The position numbers were made by a program, and so were the translations under genes. Under the pieces are notes generated by a model. That model worked only from the letters and a program-made list of their open reading frames with translations, was not told where the DNA came from and did no database searches. From an uncultured Eubacteriales bacterium (GTDB lineage: Bacteria > Bacillota > Clostridia > Oscillospirales > Oscillospiraceae), in NCBI GenBank assembly GCA_900546915.1, contig UREY01000009.1:5634-69633 (forward strand): a stretch of DNA of 64,000 nt, given 5' to 3'. Positions 7,252-16,776 of this stretch are shown one piece after another (position 1 is the first letter of the stretch; the number at the start of each line of letters is the position of its first letter).

Positions 7252-10200
7252 ATGAAAAGACTCTGTTCATGGCTGCTCGTATTGGCAATGATTCTGACCT
7301 GGCTGCCCTCGACCACAAGGGCCGGCCAAGCAGACGCCGCCGGCCGGGTCCGGCCGGCAGAAACGCAGACGGAGCTCATGTCCTTGGGACAGAAGGACAG
7401 CACAGCGCAAGTGATTGAGCCGGAAACGCCGCTTTCGGACGACCAGCTCGTCAAAGTCATCATCCTGCTGGATGACAGCTGTTTCCACGGTGAAACCATC
7501 TCCCATACAGCCCGGCAGCAGATGAGCGCACAGCAGGCCGGCGTCCAGGCAGAAATATCCCGCCGGATTTTACACGGCGCTCCCCTCACGGTCGGGTATT
7601 CCTACACAACCCTGGTCAACGGTTTTTCTGCCACCGTGACCTACGGACAGCTGCAGGAAATCCGGAAAATGCCGGAGGTAACCTCTGCATTTCTGGCTCC
7701 CAGCTTTGAACTCATGCCCATGATGAGCACCAGCAACAGTATGGTCGGGGGCGGAATGTTCAATGAAACCGGCTACCACGGAGAAGGCATGCGCATCGCC
7801 ATCTTGGACACCGGCGTGGACATGAACCACGAAATTTTCCGGGATGCGCCGGAAAGCCCCAGCTTGACCCGGCAGGAGCTGCAGGCAATCCTGGATCGGG
7901 AGGACCTGCAATGCGAGTCCATTTCATATGGAATCGGGGCTTCTACCTTATACCACAGCGAAAAAATTCCTTTCCAGTTTGATTACGGCGACAAAGACAC
8001 CGACGGTACGCCCCCGGCCTCCGACGGCGAGCACGGAACCCACGTAGCCGCCACTGCCGGCGGAAACGACGGGGTAAAGGATGACATTATGGGCGTAGCG
8101 CCTGAGGCCCAGATTTTCAATATGAAGGTTTTCAATACCTCCGGCGGCGCCTCCTACGACGACGTGCTGGCAGCCCTGGAAGACTGCATCGCTTTGGACG
8201 TAGACGCCGTGAACATGAGCCTGGGCTCCCCCTGCGGCTTCATTGAATACGAGTCCCAGGACGCGTGGACGATGAATCTGGTGCAGGTGTTCAACCGGGT
8301 GGGGGAATCCGGCATTTCCATGGCCGTGGCTGTGGGCAACGACTACAGCGCCTCCTACAACAACAGTTACGGCGGCCGCGCGCTGACCTCCAACCCGGAC
8401 TACGGCAATGCCAGCGAGCCGGCCACCTATGCCGAGTCCTTGGCCATTGCCAGCGTGGAAAACTGCGGCATTCTCTCCCCCTACATCACCGTAGCCGGGC
8501 GGAATATTTGCTATTATGACGGCTATGACGCAGAAACCGGCGCCGTCACCCGGGACTATCCCTTCCGCAGCCTGGCCGACGGGCCTCTGTCTTACGTCAT
8601 GGTCCCCGGTACCGGCGCGGAGGAAGACTATCTGGGCTTGGATGTCCGGGGAAAAATCGCCGTCGTACAGCGGGGCGGCTCCTATTACGAGGCAAAGGCC
8701 CGGGCTGCCCAGGAGGCCGGCGCCATCGGTATGATTGTCTATAACAACCAGCCGGGTATGGTTTATATGTCCATCACCGCCTGGACCATACCGGTCGCCT
8801 TCATCTCCCAGGCCGACGGGGCGTATTTGGCGCAACAGGAGGAAAAAGTTCTGACCATCGCCACAGAAGATGCCGTCGTCACCTCTCCTGTGGCCGGCAT
8901 GTCCGACTTTTCCTCTTGGGGCGCAACTTCGGAGCTGACACTGAAGCCGGAGCTGTCCGCCCCCGGCGGCAACATTTATTCTGCTGTGCCGGGCAACCGG
9001 TACGAGCTGATGAGCGGCACCTCCATGGCCTCGCCCCATGTGGCAGGAGGAATGGCCATCGTCAAGGGCGCCGTAATGGACCGCTTTCCGGAGCTCTCTG
9101 CCGGAGAGCAAAAGGATATGGTAGATACCCTGCTGATGTGCACCTCTTCCATCGTCTACGATGGAGACACCCCGGTATCTCCCAGAAAACAGGGCGCCGG
9201 TCTCATGGACATCAACGCCGCCGCCAAAACTCCGGCCTACCTTTCCGTAAGCGGAATGGAGCGGCCCAAGCTGGAGCTGCTGGATGACCCCACCCGTACC
9301 GGCGTGTACGAATTGACGGTCACCATTCACAACACCGGCAGCGAGGCGCTCACCTACCAGGCCTCCCCCATCGTCCTAACCGACGGGACCGCGCCTTATT
9401 TCACAGCCGACGGCCAAACCGTACAGACAACCACGGAGACCTCGGTCGCGCTGCCCCACACCTACACCACCAATTGGCCAAACGACCTGGTCACCGTCCC
9501 GGCAGGCGGACAGGCTGAGGTCACCATCACGGTCACCCTCACCGATCCTCAGCAGACGTTGTCGGCCTTTGAACACGGCGCCTACGTAGAGGGGTGGGCT
9601 GTCCTGGAGCCGGTAAATCCGGACGGTACCTCCTGTGACGGTATTGCCCTACACGCGCCTTTCCTGGCCTTCTACGGCGACTGGACCGAGGCGCCCAGCA
9701 TCGACGCCGGATTCTACTATGAAGAGCTGGATGGGGAAACCACCCAAGCGCAAACCTACCCCAACTCCGCCGTGTGCTCTTCTCTGGAGGGATATACCAA
9801 CACCTATCTGGGCGACAACAACTACGCCCTGGGGATGGGATATTTGGCAGACCGAAATGCCATATCGCCCAATGACGACGACTTCATGGACAGCCTGACC
9901 TATGTGTATACCGGCCTGCTGCGCAGCGCGCGAAACTTCCGGTATACCATCACGGGAAGCGACGGCACCGTATACTATTCAAAAAATGTAGAATATGAGC
10001 CGAAATCAGTCTACAACAGCGGCTACTTCCAGATTGTTCCCGCCGGTGTCGACGAGTACGACGCCATCGATCCCTGGTACGGCACCGACGAGCGGGGATC
10101 TGCTCTGCCCAACAATGCCAAAGCCACCGTGAAGATTGAAGCGGATCTGGTATTTGACGCCCACGAATCCAACAACCGGCGCTCCAGCTGGGAATTCCCC

Positions 10201-13200
10201 ATTACCATCGACACCCAGGAGCCGGAGGTCACGGAGATGACCGTCCGGGAATCGGAAGGACGGTATTACGCTACGCTGACTCTGACCGATAATCAATACG
10301 TCTCTGCCGTGGTTCTCACCGATTCTCAATACAGCAAGGAATTCCAGGTGATCGGCGTAGCGGAACCCACCGCCGGCGCGACGACTGTATTGAAAGACGT
10401 AGACATCACCGGGATGGGCGAACGCATCGGCTTGGTGATTCACGACTACGCCGGAAACTCCAAGGCCTACACGCTGCAGGCCAACGGCAACAGCGACGAT
10501 TACGCCGACGTGGTACCGACGGATATTTTGTGGGAAGAGGATTTCAATCAGGCCTGGCTTCCCGAGGGCTGGAGCACCCAGTCCCGCGGGCAGTCCCTGG
10601 AGACGTGGTACCGGGATGAAGACTACATGGCCACCTGCAGCTACGATGAAAATTTTGAGCAGGATGAATGGCTCATCACGCCCGCCATCGATATCAGCGG
10701 GCGGCAAACCGAGGTCCATATGGTGTTTGATTTCAACACCGTGTATGCCTTCACCACTTATTATAAGCACTGCAATCTGTTGGTCATGGCCTCTCAGGAC
10801 GGAGGAGAGAGCTGGCAGGAGATTTGGAATCTGTGGCAGGCCGGTGTGTTTGCCGACTGGACCAATACCCAAGCCAAGGTCACCATCCCGGAGGAATTCC
10901 AGGGTAGCCGGAATCTTCAGTTTGCCTTTGTCTATCAAGGAAAAGACGGCGCCATGATCAGCATAGACAACATTGTGGTCTACGCGGATCTGCTGGAGGA
11001 TTACGCCGTCGTGCACGCCTCCGCCGGAGCCAACGGTTCCGTCTCTCCTGCCGGAGAGGTTCTGGTCAAAAAGGGAAACAGCAAAACCATCTCCATTACG
11101 CCGGACGAGAATTACGTAATCGATTCCGTCACGGTAGACGGCGTAGACCTGGGACCGATTTCCTATTACACCTTTGAGCGGGTCGGTGTGGACCACACCT
11201 TGGAGGCCTCTTTCGCGCCTGCTTCCTCTGCAGGCCAGCAAGTCCTATTGGACCAGGATTTCGAAGAAGGTACGCTTCCCTCCCAGGGTTGGACCGTCCA
11301 AACGACCGATACCGGCAGCAAATATTACACCTGGTACGTGTCCAAGTACACCAACCTCAACGGCTCCTATGCCGCCCGGGTAGACTGCGACCTGTATGAC
11401 GAAGATACCTGGACCGGCGGCGTCCGGCAGGACGAATATCTGATTTCTCCTGTGGTGGCGCTTCCGGACGCCACGGCAACGCTCACCTTTGACTATGCCT
11501 TCGGCCGCTCGGCTTTGTTCGCAGGGCGCATGGCCTTTACGTTGGAAGCCTCCACAGACGGCGGCGCCACCTGGACGCCGATCTGGGACGGCGCAGAAGA
11601 CCTGACCGACGCCGGTACAGGCGCCTATCAATCCGGCTCCTGCACGCTGGAAATCCCCGAGCAGTATCAGGGCCGGAACGTACAGCTGGCGTTCCATTAC
11701 CACAAATCTGTAGGCGCCTATGCAGATACCGTAGCTGTGGACAACATCCGGCTGACCGCTCCCGGCTCCACAACAGAGTCCGGCTATACCCTGCGTGCAA
11801 GCGCAACAGAGGGCGGTTCCATTTCGCCGGAGGGCGACACCTTGGTGCCGGCCGGCGGCAGCCAGACGTTTACTCTGACTCCGGCGGAAGGATATCAGCT
11901 GGTGAAGCTTCAGGTGAATGGACGGACGGTGGACGCCACAGAAGAATATACGATTTCCCACATCGATCAGTCCTATTATCTACTGGCCACCTTTGAATCC
12001 ATTGCCGAAAAGCCGCAAATTCTGTTCGAGCAGGATTTTGAAGGGTCGGAATTTCCACCTGCCGGTTGGACCGTGGAAACGACGAACCCCAGCTTTACCT
12101 GGAAACAGTACGCCTATGTCTATCTGAACGGCTCACAAAACGCCTACGTATCGGCGGACTATGTCAGTGAAGCTGCCCAGGACGAACGGCTTGTGACACC
12201 GGCCATTGATTTGTCCGGTACCACCCAGACTCAGCTGGACTTTGAATATGCCTATCCCTACTATGGCATGAAAGGCGGAGAATTTACCTTTACTTTGGAA
12301 GCGTCCTTGGACGGCAGCAGCTGGACGAAGCTGTGGGACGCTTTGGACACCCTGCCCTCTTCCATGTCCGATTACGTGATCACCGGCCTGGCCAACGTGG
12401 AGATTCCCGAAACCTTCTGTCAGTCCGGCGTCCGGTTCGCTTTCCGGTATACCCGCCCGGCGGGCAGCGGAAGCGGCATCGCTGCGGTAGACAACCTGAA
12501 GCTCTCCGCCGTGGGCGGGAATCCTGCAGAGGGGTACATCATCGATGCGTCCGCTTCCCAGGGCGGCTCCATCGATCCCAGCGGCCGCGTCTCCGTAGCA
12601 GAATATGGCAGCCAAACCTTTGTCATCACGCCCGACGCCGGCTACGAGATTGCCGATGTCCTGGTAGACGGACAGAGCGTAGGTCCCGTGGACCAGTACA
12701 CCTTCTCCCAGGTCACGGAACCTCATACCATTTCCGCCTCCTTCCGCCCGGCCGAAAGCGGCGTTCTCTTCGCCCAGGACTTTGAAGACAGCACGTTCCC
12801 CTCCCGGGGTTGGCAGGTACAAGGCTCCAATTCCAGCTATTCCTGGTACCGTGGTAGCTTCCGCCAGCTGAACGACACCCAGACCGCGCGGATTGACTGC
12901 GATGCATACGAAAGCGGTGACTGGAGCCGAAGCCATTCCGAGCCCGCGGGAACCGGGGCCAAGCAAGACGAATATCTAATCTCCCCCGCCGTCCAGCTCT
13001 CCGGAACAGCGCCGGTTTTGCAGTTCGACTATGCCTTCGGCCGGTATGAGCTGTTTGCAGGCGCCATGCAGTTCACGGTGGAAGCTTCCACCGACGGCGG
13101 CGCCACCTGGACGGTCATCTGGGACGCTGCCACGGATTTGACCAAAGCAGACAGCGGTTATTACCAGTCCGGCACCTGCCGCCTGTCCATTCCCGAAGAA

Positions 13201-15156
13201 TTCTGCTCTTCCAACGTACAATTTGCCTTCCACTATGGGAAAGACTGGGGCTCTTCTGCGGAGACCGTAGCCGTGGACAACATCCGTCTGGAGGAAGAAG
13301 CCGCTTGCGTCCATTCCCATACCGAGGTGCGCAACGAGAAAGAGGCCACCTGTACAGAGCCGGGCTACACCGGAGATACCTATTGCGCCGACTGCGGCAT
13401 GCTCTTAGAAGAAGGCGCGGAAACACCTGCTTTGGGCCACGATTTCAGCAGGAAGCTGGAAACCGTACCCCCCACCTGCACAGAGCGCGGGTACACCCGG
13501 TACCAGTGCAGCCGGTGCAGCGTCACCGAAGACCGCGACTTGGTAGATGCTGCCGGACACCAGTACACAAAGGCCGTGACCCCTCCCACCTGTACAGAAG
13601 GCGGTTACACCACCTACACCTGTACGGTCTGCGGCGATACGTACACCGATGACCGGACCGAACCCTTGGGTCACGATTTCCACGACACGGTAATCGCTCC
13701 TTCCTGCGGCCGGGACGGCTATACGGAACACCGGTGCACCCTTTGCGGCTACAGCTACCGGGATCAATACACCCCCGCTCTGGATCACACCTGGACGCAA
13801 TGGACTACGGAACAGGAAGCCACCTGCACCCAGCCGGGGATGCAAACCCGAACCTGTACCTCCTGCGGCCGGCAGGAAGCCGATGTCATCCCGGCAAGCG
13901 GACACAGCTACACAGAATCTGTAACCGCTCCTTCCTGTGAGACCGTGGGATATACCACGTATACCTGCACGCAATGCGAACACAGCTATGTGGACCACCT
14001 GGTCCCCGCTACCGGTCACAGCTATGTCTCTGAGATCACGCCGCCCACCTGTGAATCCATGGGATATACCACATTTACCTGCTCCACCTGCGGACACAGC
14101 TACCGGGATGCGTACGTGCAGCCCCATGACCACACATACGAAGCCGCCGTGACCCAAGAAGCTACCTGCACAGAAGCGGGAATCATGACTTTCACCTGCA
14201 CTGACTGCGGCAAAACCTATCAGGAGCCCATCGCCAAAACCGCGCACACCTACTCCGATGCTGTGGTTGAGCCGGATTGTACCCATATGGGCTATACCAA
14301 CCACACCTGCACAGTCTGCGGGCACAGCTATCAGGACAGCTTTGTGAAAGCCAAGGGACACGACTACCGGGAGGAGGAAATTCCCGCTACCTGTACCAAC
14401 TACGGCTTCACACAAAAGACCTGCGCCACCTGCGGCCACAGCTTCCTCTGCTCCCCCACCGCTCCTCTGGGCCACGCGCCGGAGCTGCAAAACGCAAAAG
14501 AAGCCAGCTGCACCCAGGAAGGCTATTCGGGAGATCAGGTCTGCACCCGGTGTGGACTGGTTCTGGAAACCGGCATGGTAATTCCTGTAGACCGGACGCA
14601 CTGCCCCTCCCGAAATTTTGTAGATGTGGATCCGAGCCGCTGGTATCACGCCGGCATCGACTTTGCAGTCTCCCAAGGCCTCATGGTGGGAACGACCGCA
14701 ACACAGTTCCGGCCCGACAATTCTCTGACGAGAGGACAAATTGTAACCATCCTCTACCGTCTGGCAGGCTCCCCCGCAGCCGCCGGAAAGACTCCCTTCA
14801 CCGACGTCTCCCAGGGACGGTACTACACTGCCGCAGTAGCCTGGGCATATGAACAGGGTATCGTGATGGGCGTCACCGATACGGCTTTCTGTCCGGAGTC
14901 CCCTGTCACACGGGAACAGCTGGTGACCTTCTTGGCGCGCTATGCAGCCCTGCAAGGCGTAGACACAGAAGGTGACGGCGATCTGAAGCGCTACCCCGAT
15001 GCCGGTCAAGTCAGTCCATTCGCCGGACCTTCCATGCTGTGGGCGGTAAGCACCGGACTGATCCAGGGCATCGACGGCAGACTGGCGCCTCGAGGCACTG
15101 CAACCCGTGCCCAAATTGCCACTGTCCTTCAGCGGTACAGTCAATTGCTCATCTAA
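7252..15156 (+). CDS. Giant SLH-anchored subtilisin-like cell-envelope protease
   Basis: A 2634-residue secreted S8 protease of the C5a-peptidase/lactocepin type. Residues 1-25 are a signal peptide (MKRLCSWLLVLAMILTWLPS). An I9-like propeptide covers about 60-160. The catalytic triad is Asp186 (AILDTGVDMNH), His261 (GEHGTHVAAT) and Ser591 (SGTSMASPHVAGG), with oxyanion Asn363. A PA domain is inserted at about 425-540, and an Fn3-like region follows the catalytic domain. Four choice-of-anchor-J/MAM-like units begin near 1091, 1330, 1589 and 1837, alternating with three InlB-type bacterial repeats (for example GSISPEGDTLVPAGGSQTF). Eleven Cys-rich repeats fill about 2019-2450, then three SLH domains (2456-2633) attach it to the wall. 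No sortase motif is present. A GGAAGG site precedes the ATG. Confidence 0.95.
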   Translation: MKRLCSWLLVLAMILTWLPSTTRAGQADAAGRVRPAETQTELMSLGQKDSTAQVIEPETPLSDDQLVKVIILLDDSCFHGETISHTARQQMSAQQAGVQAEISRRILHGAPLTVGYSYTTLVNGFSATVTYGQLQEIRKMPEVTSAFLAPSFELMPMMSTSNSMVGGGMFNETGYHGEGMRIAILDTGVDMNHEIFRDAPESPSLTRQELQAILDREDLQCESISYGIGASTLYHSEKIPFQFDYGDKDTDGTPPASDGEHGTHVAATAGGNDGVKDDIMGVAPEAQIFNMKVFNTSGGASYDDVLAALEDCIALDVDAVNMSLGSPCGFIEYESQDAWTMNLVQVFNRVGESGISMAVAVGNDYSASYNNSYGGRALTSNPDYGNASEPATYAESLAIASVENCGILSPYITVAGRNICYYDGYDAETGAVTRDYPFRSLADGPLSYVMVPGTGAEEDYLGLDVRGKIAVVQRGGSYYEAKARAAQEAGAIGMIVYNNQPGMVYMSITAWTIPVAFISQADGAYLAQQEEKVLTIATEDAVVTSPVAGMSDFSSWGATSELTLKPELSAPGGNIYSAVPGNRYELMSGTSMASPHVAGGMAIVKGAVMDRFPELSAGEQKDMVDTLLMCTSSIVYDGDTPVSPRKQGAGLMDINAAAKTPAYLSVSGMERPKLELLDDPTRTGVYELTVTIHNTGSEALTYQASPIVLTDGTAPYFTADGQTVQTTTETSVALPHTYTTNWPNDLVTVPAGGQAEVTITVTLTDPQQTLSAFEHGAYVEGWAVLEPVNPDGTSCDGIALHAPFLAFYGDWTEAPSIDAGFYYEELDGETTQAQTYPNSAVCSSLEGYTNTYLGDNNYALGMGYLADRNAISPNDDDFMDSLTYVYTGLLRSARNFRYTITGSDGTVYYSKNVEYEPKSVYNSGYFQIVPAGVDEYDAIDPWYGTDERGSALPNNAKATVKIEADLVFDAHESNNRRSSWEFPITIDTQEPEVTEMTVRESEGRYYATLTLTDNQYVSAVVLTDSQYSKEFQVIGVAEPTAGATTVLKDVDITGMGERIGLVIHDYAGNSKAYTLQANGNSDDYADVVPTDILWEEDFNQAWLPEGWSTQSRGQSLETWYRDEDYMATCSYDENFEQDEWLITPAIDISGRQTEVHMVFDFNTVYAFTTYYKHCNLLVMASQDGGESWQEIWNLWQAGVFADWTNTQAKVTIPEEFQGSRNLQFAFVYQGKDGAMISIDNIVVYADLLEDYAVVHASAGANGSVSPAGEVLVKKGNSKTISITPDENYVIDSVTVDGVDLGPISYYTFERVGVDHTLEASFAPASSAGQQVLLDQDFEEGTLPSQGWTVQTTDTGSKYYTWYVSKYTNLNGSYAARVDCDLYDEDTWTGGVRQDEYLISPVVALPDATATLTFDYAFGRSALFAGRMAFTLEASTDGGATWTPIWDGAEDLTDAGTGAYQSGSCTLEIPEQYQGRNVQLAFHYHKSVGAYADTVAVDNIRLTAPGSTTESGYTLRASATEGGSISPEGDTLVPAGGSQTFTLTPAEGYQLVKLQVNGRTVDATEEYTISHIDQSYYLLATFESIAEKPQILFEQDFEGSEFPPAGWTVETTNPSFTWKQYAYVYLNGSQNAYVSADYVSEAAQDERLVTPAIDLSGTTQTQLDFEYAYPYYGMKGGEFTFTLEASLDGSSWTKLWDALDTLPSSMSDYVITGLANVEIPETFCQSGVRFAFRYTRPAGSGSGIAAVDNLKLSAVGGNPAEGYIIDASASQGGSIDPSGRVSVAEYGSQTFVITPDAGYEIADVLVDGQSVGPVDQYTFSQVTEPHTISASFRPAESGVLFAQDFEDSTFPSRGWQVQGSNSSYSWYRGSFRQLNDTQTARIDCDAYESGDWSRSHSEPAGTGAKQDEYLISPAVQLSGTAPVLQFDYAFGRYELFAGAMQFTVEASTDGGATWTVIWDAATDLTKADSGYYQSGTCRLSIPEEFCSSNVQFAFHYGKDWGSSAETVAVDNIRLEEEAACVHSHTEVRNEKEATCTEPGYTGDTYCADCGMLLEEGAETPALGHDFSRKLETVPPTCTERGYTRYQCSRCSVTEDRDLVDAAGHQYTKAVTPPTCTEGGYTTYTCTVCGDTYTDDRTEPLGHDFHDTVIAPSCGRDGYTEHRCTLCGYSYRDQYTPALDHTWTQWTTEQEATCTQPGMQTRTCTSCGRQEADVIPASGHSYTESVTAPSCETVGYTTYTCTQCEHSYVDHLVPATGHSYVSEITPPTCESMGYTTFTCSTCGHSYRDAYVQPHDHTYEAAVTQEATCTEAGIMTFTCTDCGKTYQEPIAKTAHTYSDAVVEPDCTHMGYTNHTCTVCGHSYQDSFVKAKGHDYREEEIPATCTNYGFTQKTCATCGHSFLCSPTAPLGHAPELQNAKEASCTQEGYSGDQVCTRCGLVLETGMVIPVDRTHCPSRNFVDVDPSRWYHAGIDFAVSQGLMVGTTATQFRPDNSLTRGQIVTILYRLAGSPAAAGKTPFTDVSQGRYYTAAVAWAYEQGIVMGVTDTAFCPESPVTREQLVTFLARYAALQGVDTEGDGDLKRYPDAGQVSPFAGPSMLWAVSTGLIQGIDGRLAPRGTATRAQIATVLQRYSQLLI
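13306..14600 (+). repeat. Eleven tandem Cys-rich coding repeats inside the surface protease
   Basis: Within residues about 2019-2450 of the protease, a unit of about 35-45 residues occurs 11 times. Its core is C-T-E-x-G-Y-T-x3-C-x2-C followed by a conserved G-H-x-Y/F. Examples are CTEGGYTTYTCTVCG and CESMGYTTFTCSTCG. Three Cys and one His per unit could make a zinc-ribbon-like site or support disulfides. Units have diverged at DNA level, so this is an old array. Confidence 0.9.
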
Positions 15157-15180
15157 TACACACGACACCAATCCAAACAA

Positions 15181-15208
15181 CCGGGCAGGTCCTGCGGGAC
15201 CTGCCCGG
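15181..15208 (+). terminator. Strong hairpin after the protease gene
   Basis: CCGGGCAGGTCC and GGACCTGCCCGG form a perfect 12-base stem with a TGCG loop 24 bases after the stop codon. A T-run is missing (TATACGTTCC follows), so termination is likely but not certain. Confidence 0.65.
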
Positions 15209-15261
15209 TATACGTTCCACTTTACGGCAAACAGGCATGACGGCGTTCCGGCCCGCTGCAT

Positions 15262-15290
15262 TTGACAGGCGGGAGAGATCATGTTATGAT
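15262..15290 (+). promoter_or_regulatory. Promoter of the CmpB-like membrane protein gene
   Basis: TTGACA (15262-15267), 17-base spacer, TATGAT (15285-15290), 26 bases before the ATG. Near consensus for the vegetative sigma factor. Confidence 0.85.
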
Positions 15291-15316
15291 ACAAAAAACG
15301 GAGGGGCAAAACGGAC

Positions 15317-16165
15317 ATGACATTCTATCAAATTTTGTGGACTTTTTTCTTTTACAGCTTCGCCGGCTGGTGCTGCGAGGTCGTTTTCGCCGCTTGCAAA
15401 ACCGGGAAATTTGTAAACCGCGGTTTTCTTCTGGGGCCGGTTTGCCCCATATACGGATTTGGCGTCACGGCGGCCGTTTTGCTGATTGCACCCATCCAAG
15501 CGCATTGGCTGCAAGCTTATTTGGTCGCGACGCTGGTTCCGACGATCATCGAGTATTTCGTAGGCTGGCTGGCCGACAAGCTGTTGCACGTCCGCCTGTG
15601 GGATTACTCCGGTATGCCGCTGAATCTCAACGGATATGTGTGCCTGCTGTTTTCTCTCGTGTGGGGCTTGGCTTGCCTTTTCATCGTCGCGGTTTTCCAT
15701 CCCATGGTCCTTCGCCTGTTGGCCTGGGTTCCCACGATTCCGGGTTGGATCCTGTTGGCCCTGTTTACAGCTACCATCCTGACAGATTTCATTCTCACCG
15801 CCCTGGAGGCGGCGAAGATTCCCAAGCGCCTGCAAGCCATCGACGAGCTGGAGCGCGGCCTGCGCCGTCTTTCCGACAGCATCGGCAGCAATTTGTCGGA
15901 ACATACCCTGGAGCTCTGGGACAAAGGGCAGGAAAAGCTGCGGCCTGAAAAGCGAGAGGAGTTTTGGAACTCCCTGGGAAGCCGGAAACGGGAATTCATG
16001 GCTCAGCGGGACGAAATTCTGGAAAAGTACCACGCCCTGTTGGAACGGCCCGGACGGGTCTACACCCACCTACTGAAAGCCTTCCCGCATCTGCGGCAAA
16101 CGGAAATGCATCTCCGTCTGGAGCGAATTTGGGAGCTTTACCGGCAGCGGCGGAACAAGAAGTAA
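15317..16165 (+). CDS. Putative ABC-transporter type IV (CmpB-like) membrane protein
   Basis: A 282-residue protein with about five hydrophobic segments in the first 165 residues, starting MTFYQILWTFFFYSFAGWCC and including NRGFLLGPVCPIYGFG. Both stretches are typical of the ABC_trans_CmpB family (PF06541), whose transport role is only putative. The C-terminal 110 residues are charged and helical (coiled-coil-like) and probably cytoplasmic. It has its own promoter and no linked ATPase gene, so a transporter role is not supported here. GGAGGGG precedes the ATG. Confidence 0.8.
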   Translation: MTFYQILWTFFFYSFAGWCCEVVFAACKTGKFVNRGFLLGPVCPIYGFGVTAAVLLIAPIQAHWLQAYLVATLVPTIIEYFVGWLADKLLHVRLWDYSGMPLNLNGYVCLLFSLVWGLACLFIVAVFHPMVLRLLAWVPTIPGWILLALFTATILTDFILTALEAAKIPKRLQAIDELERGLRRLSDSIGSNLSEHTLELWDKGQEKLRPEKREEFWNSLGSRKREFMAQRDEILEKYHALLERPGRVYTHLLKAFPHLRQTEMHLRLERIWELYRQRRNKK

Positions 16166-16183
16166 TCGTCCTTTGCGCCCGGT

Positions 16184-16636
16184 TTACCAGATCACGCCGC
16201 AGCCAATTCTCTCTCCGGCGTCTCCTGCCGGTTGTGAACGGTAGTCATCCGGCATATGATGGACAATGACGGTACGCCCCCTGGCTTGACTTGGCAAAAA
16301 GCGTCCGGTAAACACTGCGCTCCAGGCAAAGCCGCTTTCTGTGGCCAAAAGAACCGGCAAATCCCCCAAATGATTGGGGTGCAGCTGGCCCGGCAGGCCC
16401 CAATGGGGTCCGGCGCCGTCAAAGGCCTCCTGGATCGTACGGCAGCTTTCTCCTTGGTGCAAATGCAAAGCAAAAAAACCGCCGGACGGCAAGCCTTCCA
16501 GCTGTGCAACCACAACCGTGCCTCCGGGCGCCCCGTACAGCAGGACATACCCGGTCAAGCTCTCATAGCCCGGCGCGCCGGAAATGACGGCCGCTGCCTC
16601 CGGTGGGACGGAAAAAATGCTGGCAATTTCAAACAT
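16184..16636 (-). CDS. Cu/Zn superoxide dismutase-like protein, no signal peptide
   Basis: A 150-residue protein of the SodC fold. All metal ligands appear to be present: His58 and His60 (FALHLHQGESC), bridging His78 (GPHWGLP), His86, His89 and Asp92 (HPNHLGDLP), and His126 (RTVIVHHMPDD). Cys65 and Cys146 could form the family disulfide and Arg143 (GERIGCGVI) is conserved. It lacks the signal peptide of typical bacterial SodC, so it would be cytoplasmic unless exported by another route. The start has GGGAGGAGG eight bases upstream. It may be a true dismutase or a copper-binding relative like YojM. Confidence 0.85.
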   Translation of the reverse strand: MFEIASIFSVPPEAAAVISGAPGYESLTGYVLLYGAPGGTVVVAQLEGLPSGGFFALHLHQGESCRTIQEAFDGAGPHWGLPGQLHPNHLGDLPVLLATESGFAWSAVFTGRFLPSQARGRTVIVHHMPDDYRSQPAGDAGERIGCGVIW

Positions 16637-16776
16637 ACCACATACCTCCTCCCTTCAGATTATGCCGGTAGGGAGGTTTTGGACCGTCCGGCGCAACGCA
16701 GCCGGGAAAAATCCGTCTGGATTAACAAAGGTTGGTTCTGCCGCATCCGGCAACACCAGAAATGGGAGGGATTTTG

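Noticed and set aside
7948..9330. 460-codon open frame on the minus strand inside the protease gene
   Set aside because: Its translation is low in family-like structure and lies fully antisense to the catalytic domain, whose motifs are certain; long antisense frames are expected in GC-rich DNA.
10006..11241. 411-codon minus-strand frame opposite the middle of the protease
   Set aside because: Same reason as the other antisense frames in this gene.
13306..14600. CRISPR-like or DNA-level tandem repeat
   Set aside because: The periodicity is in the protein; unit lengths vary and the DNA copies have diverged.
13405..15318. 637-codon minus-strand frame opposite the Cys-rich and SLH region
   Set aside because: Antisense shadow of repeats and SLH domains; no start with a ribosome-binding site and no recognisable motifs.
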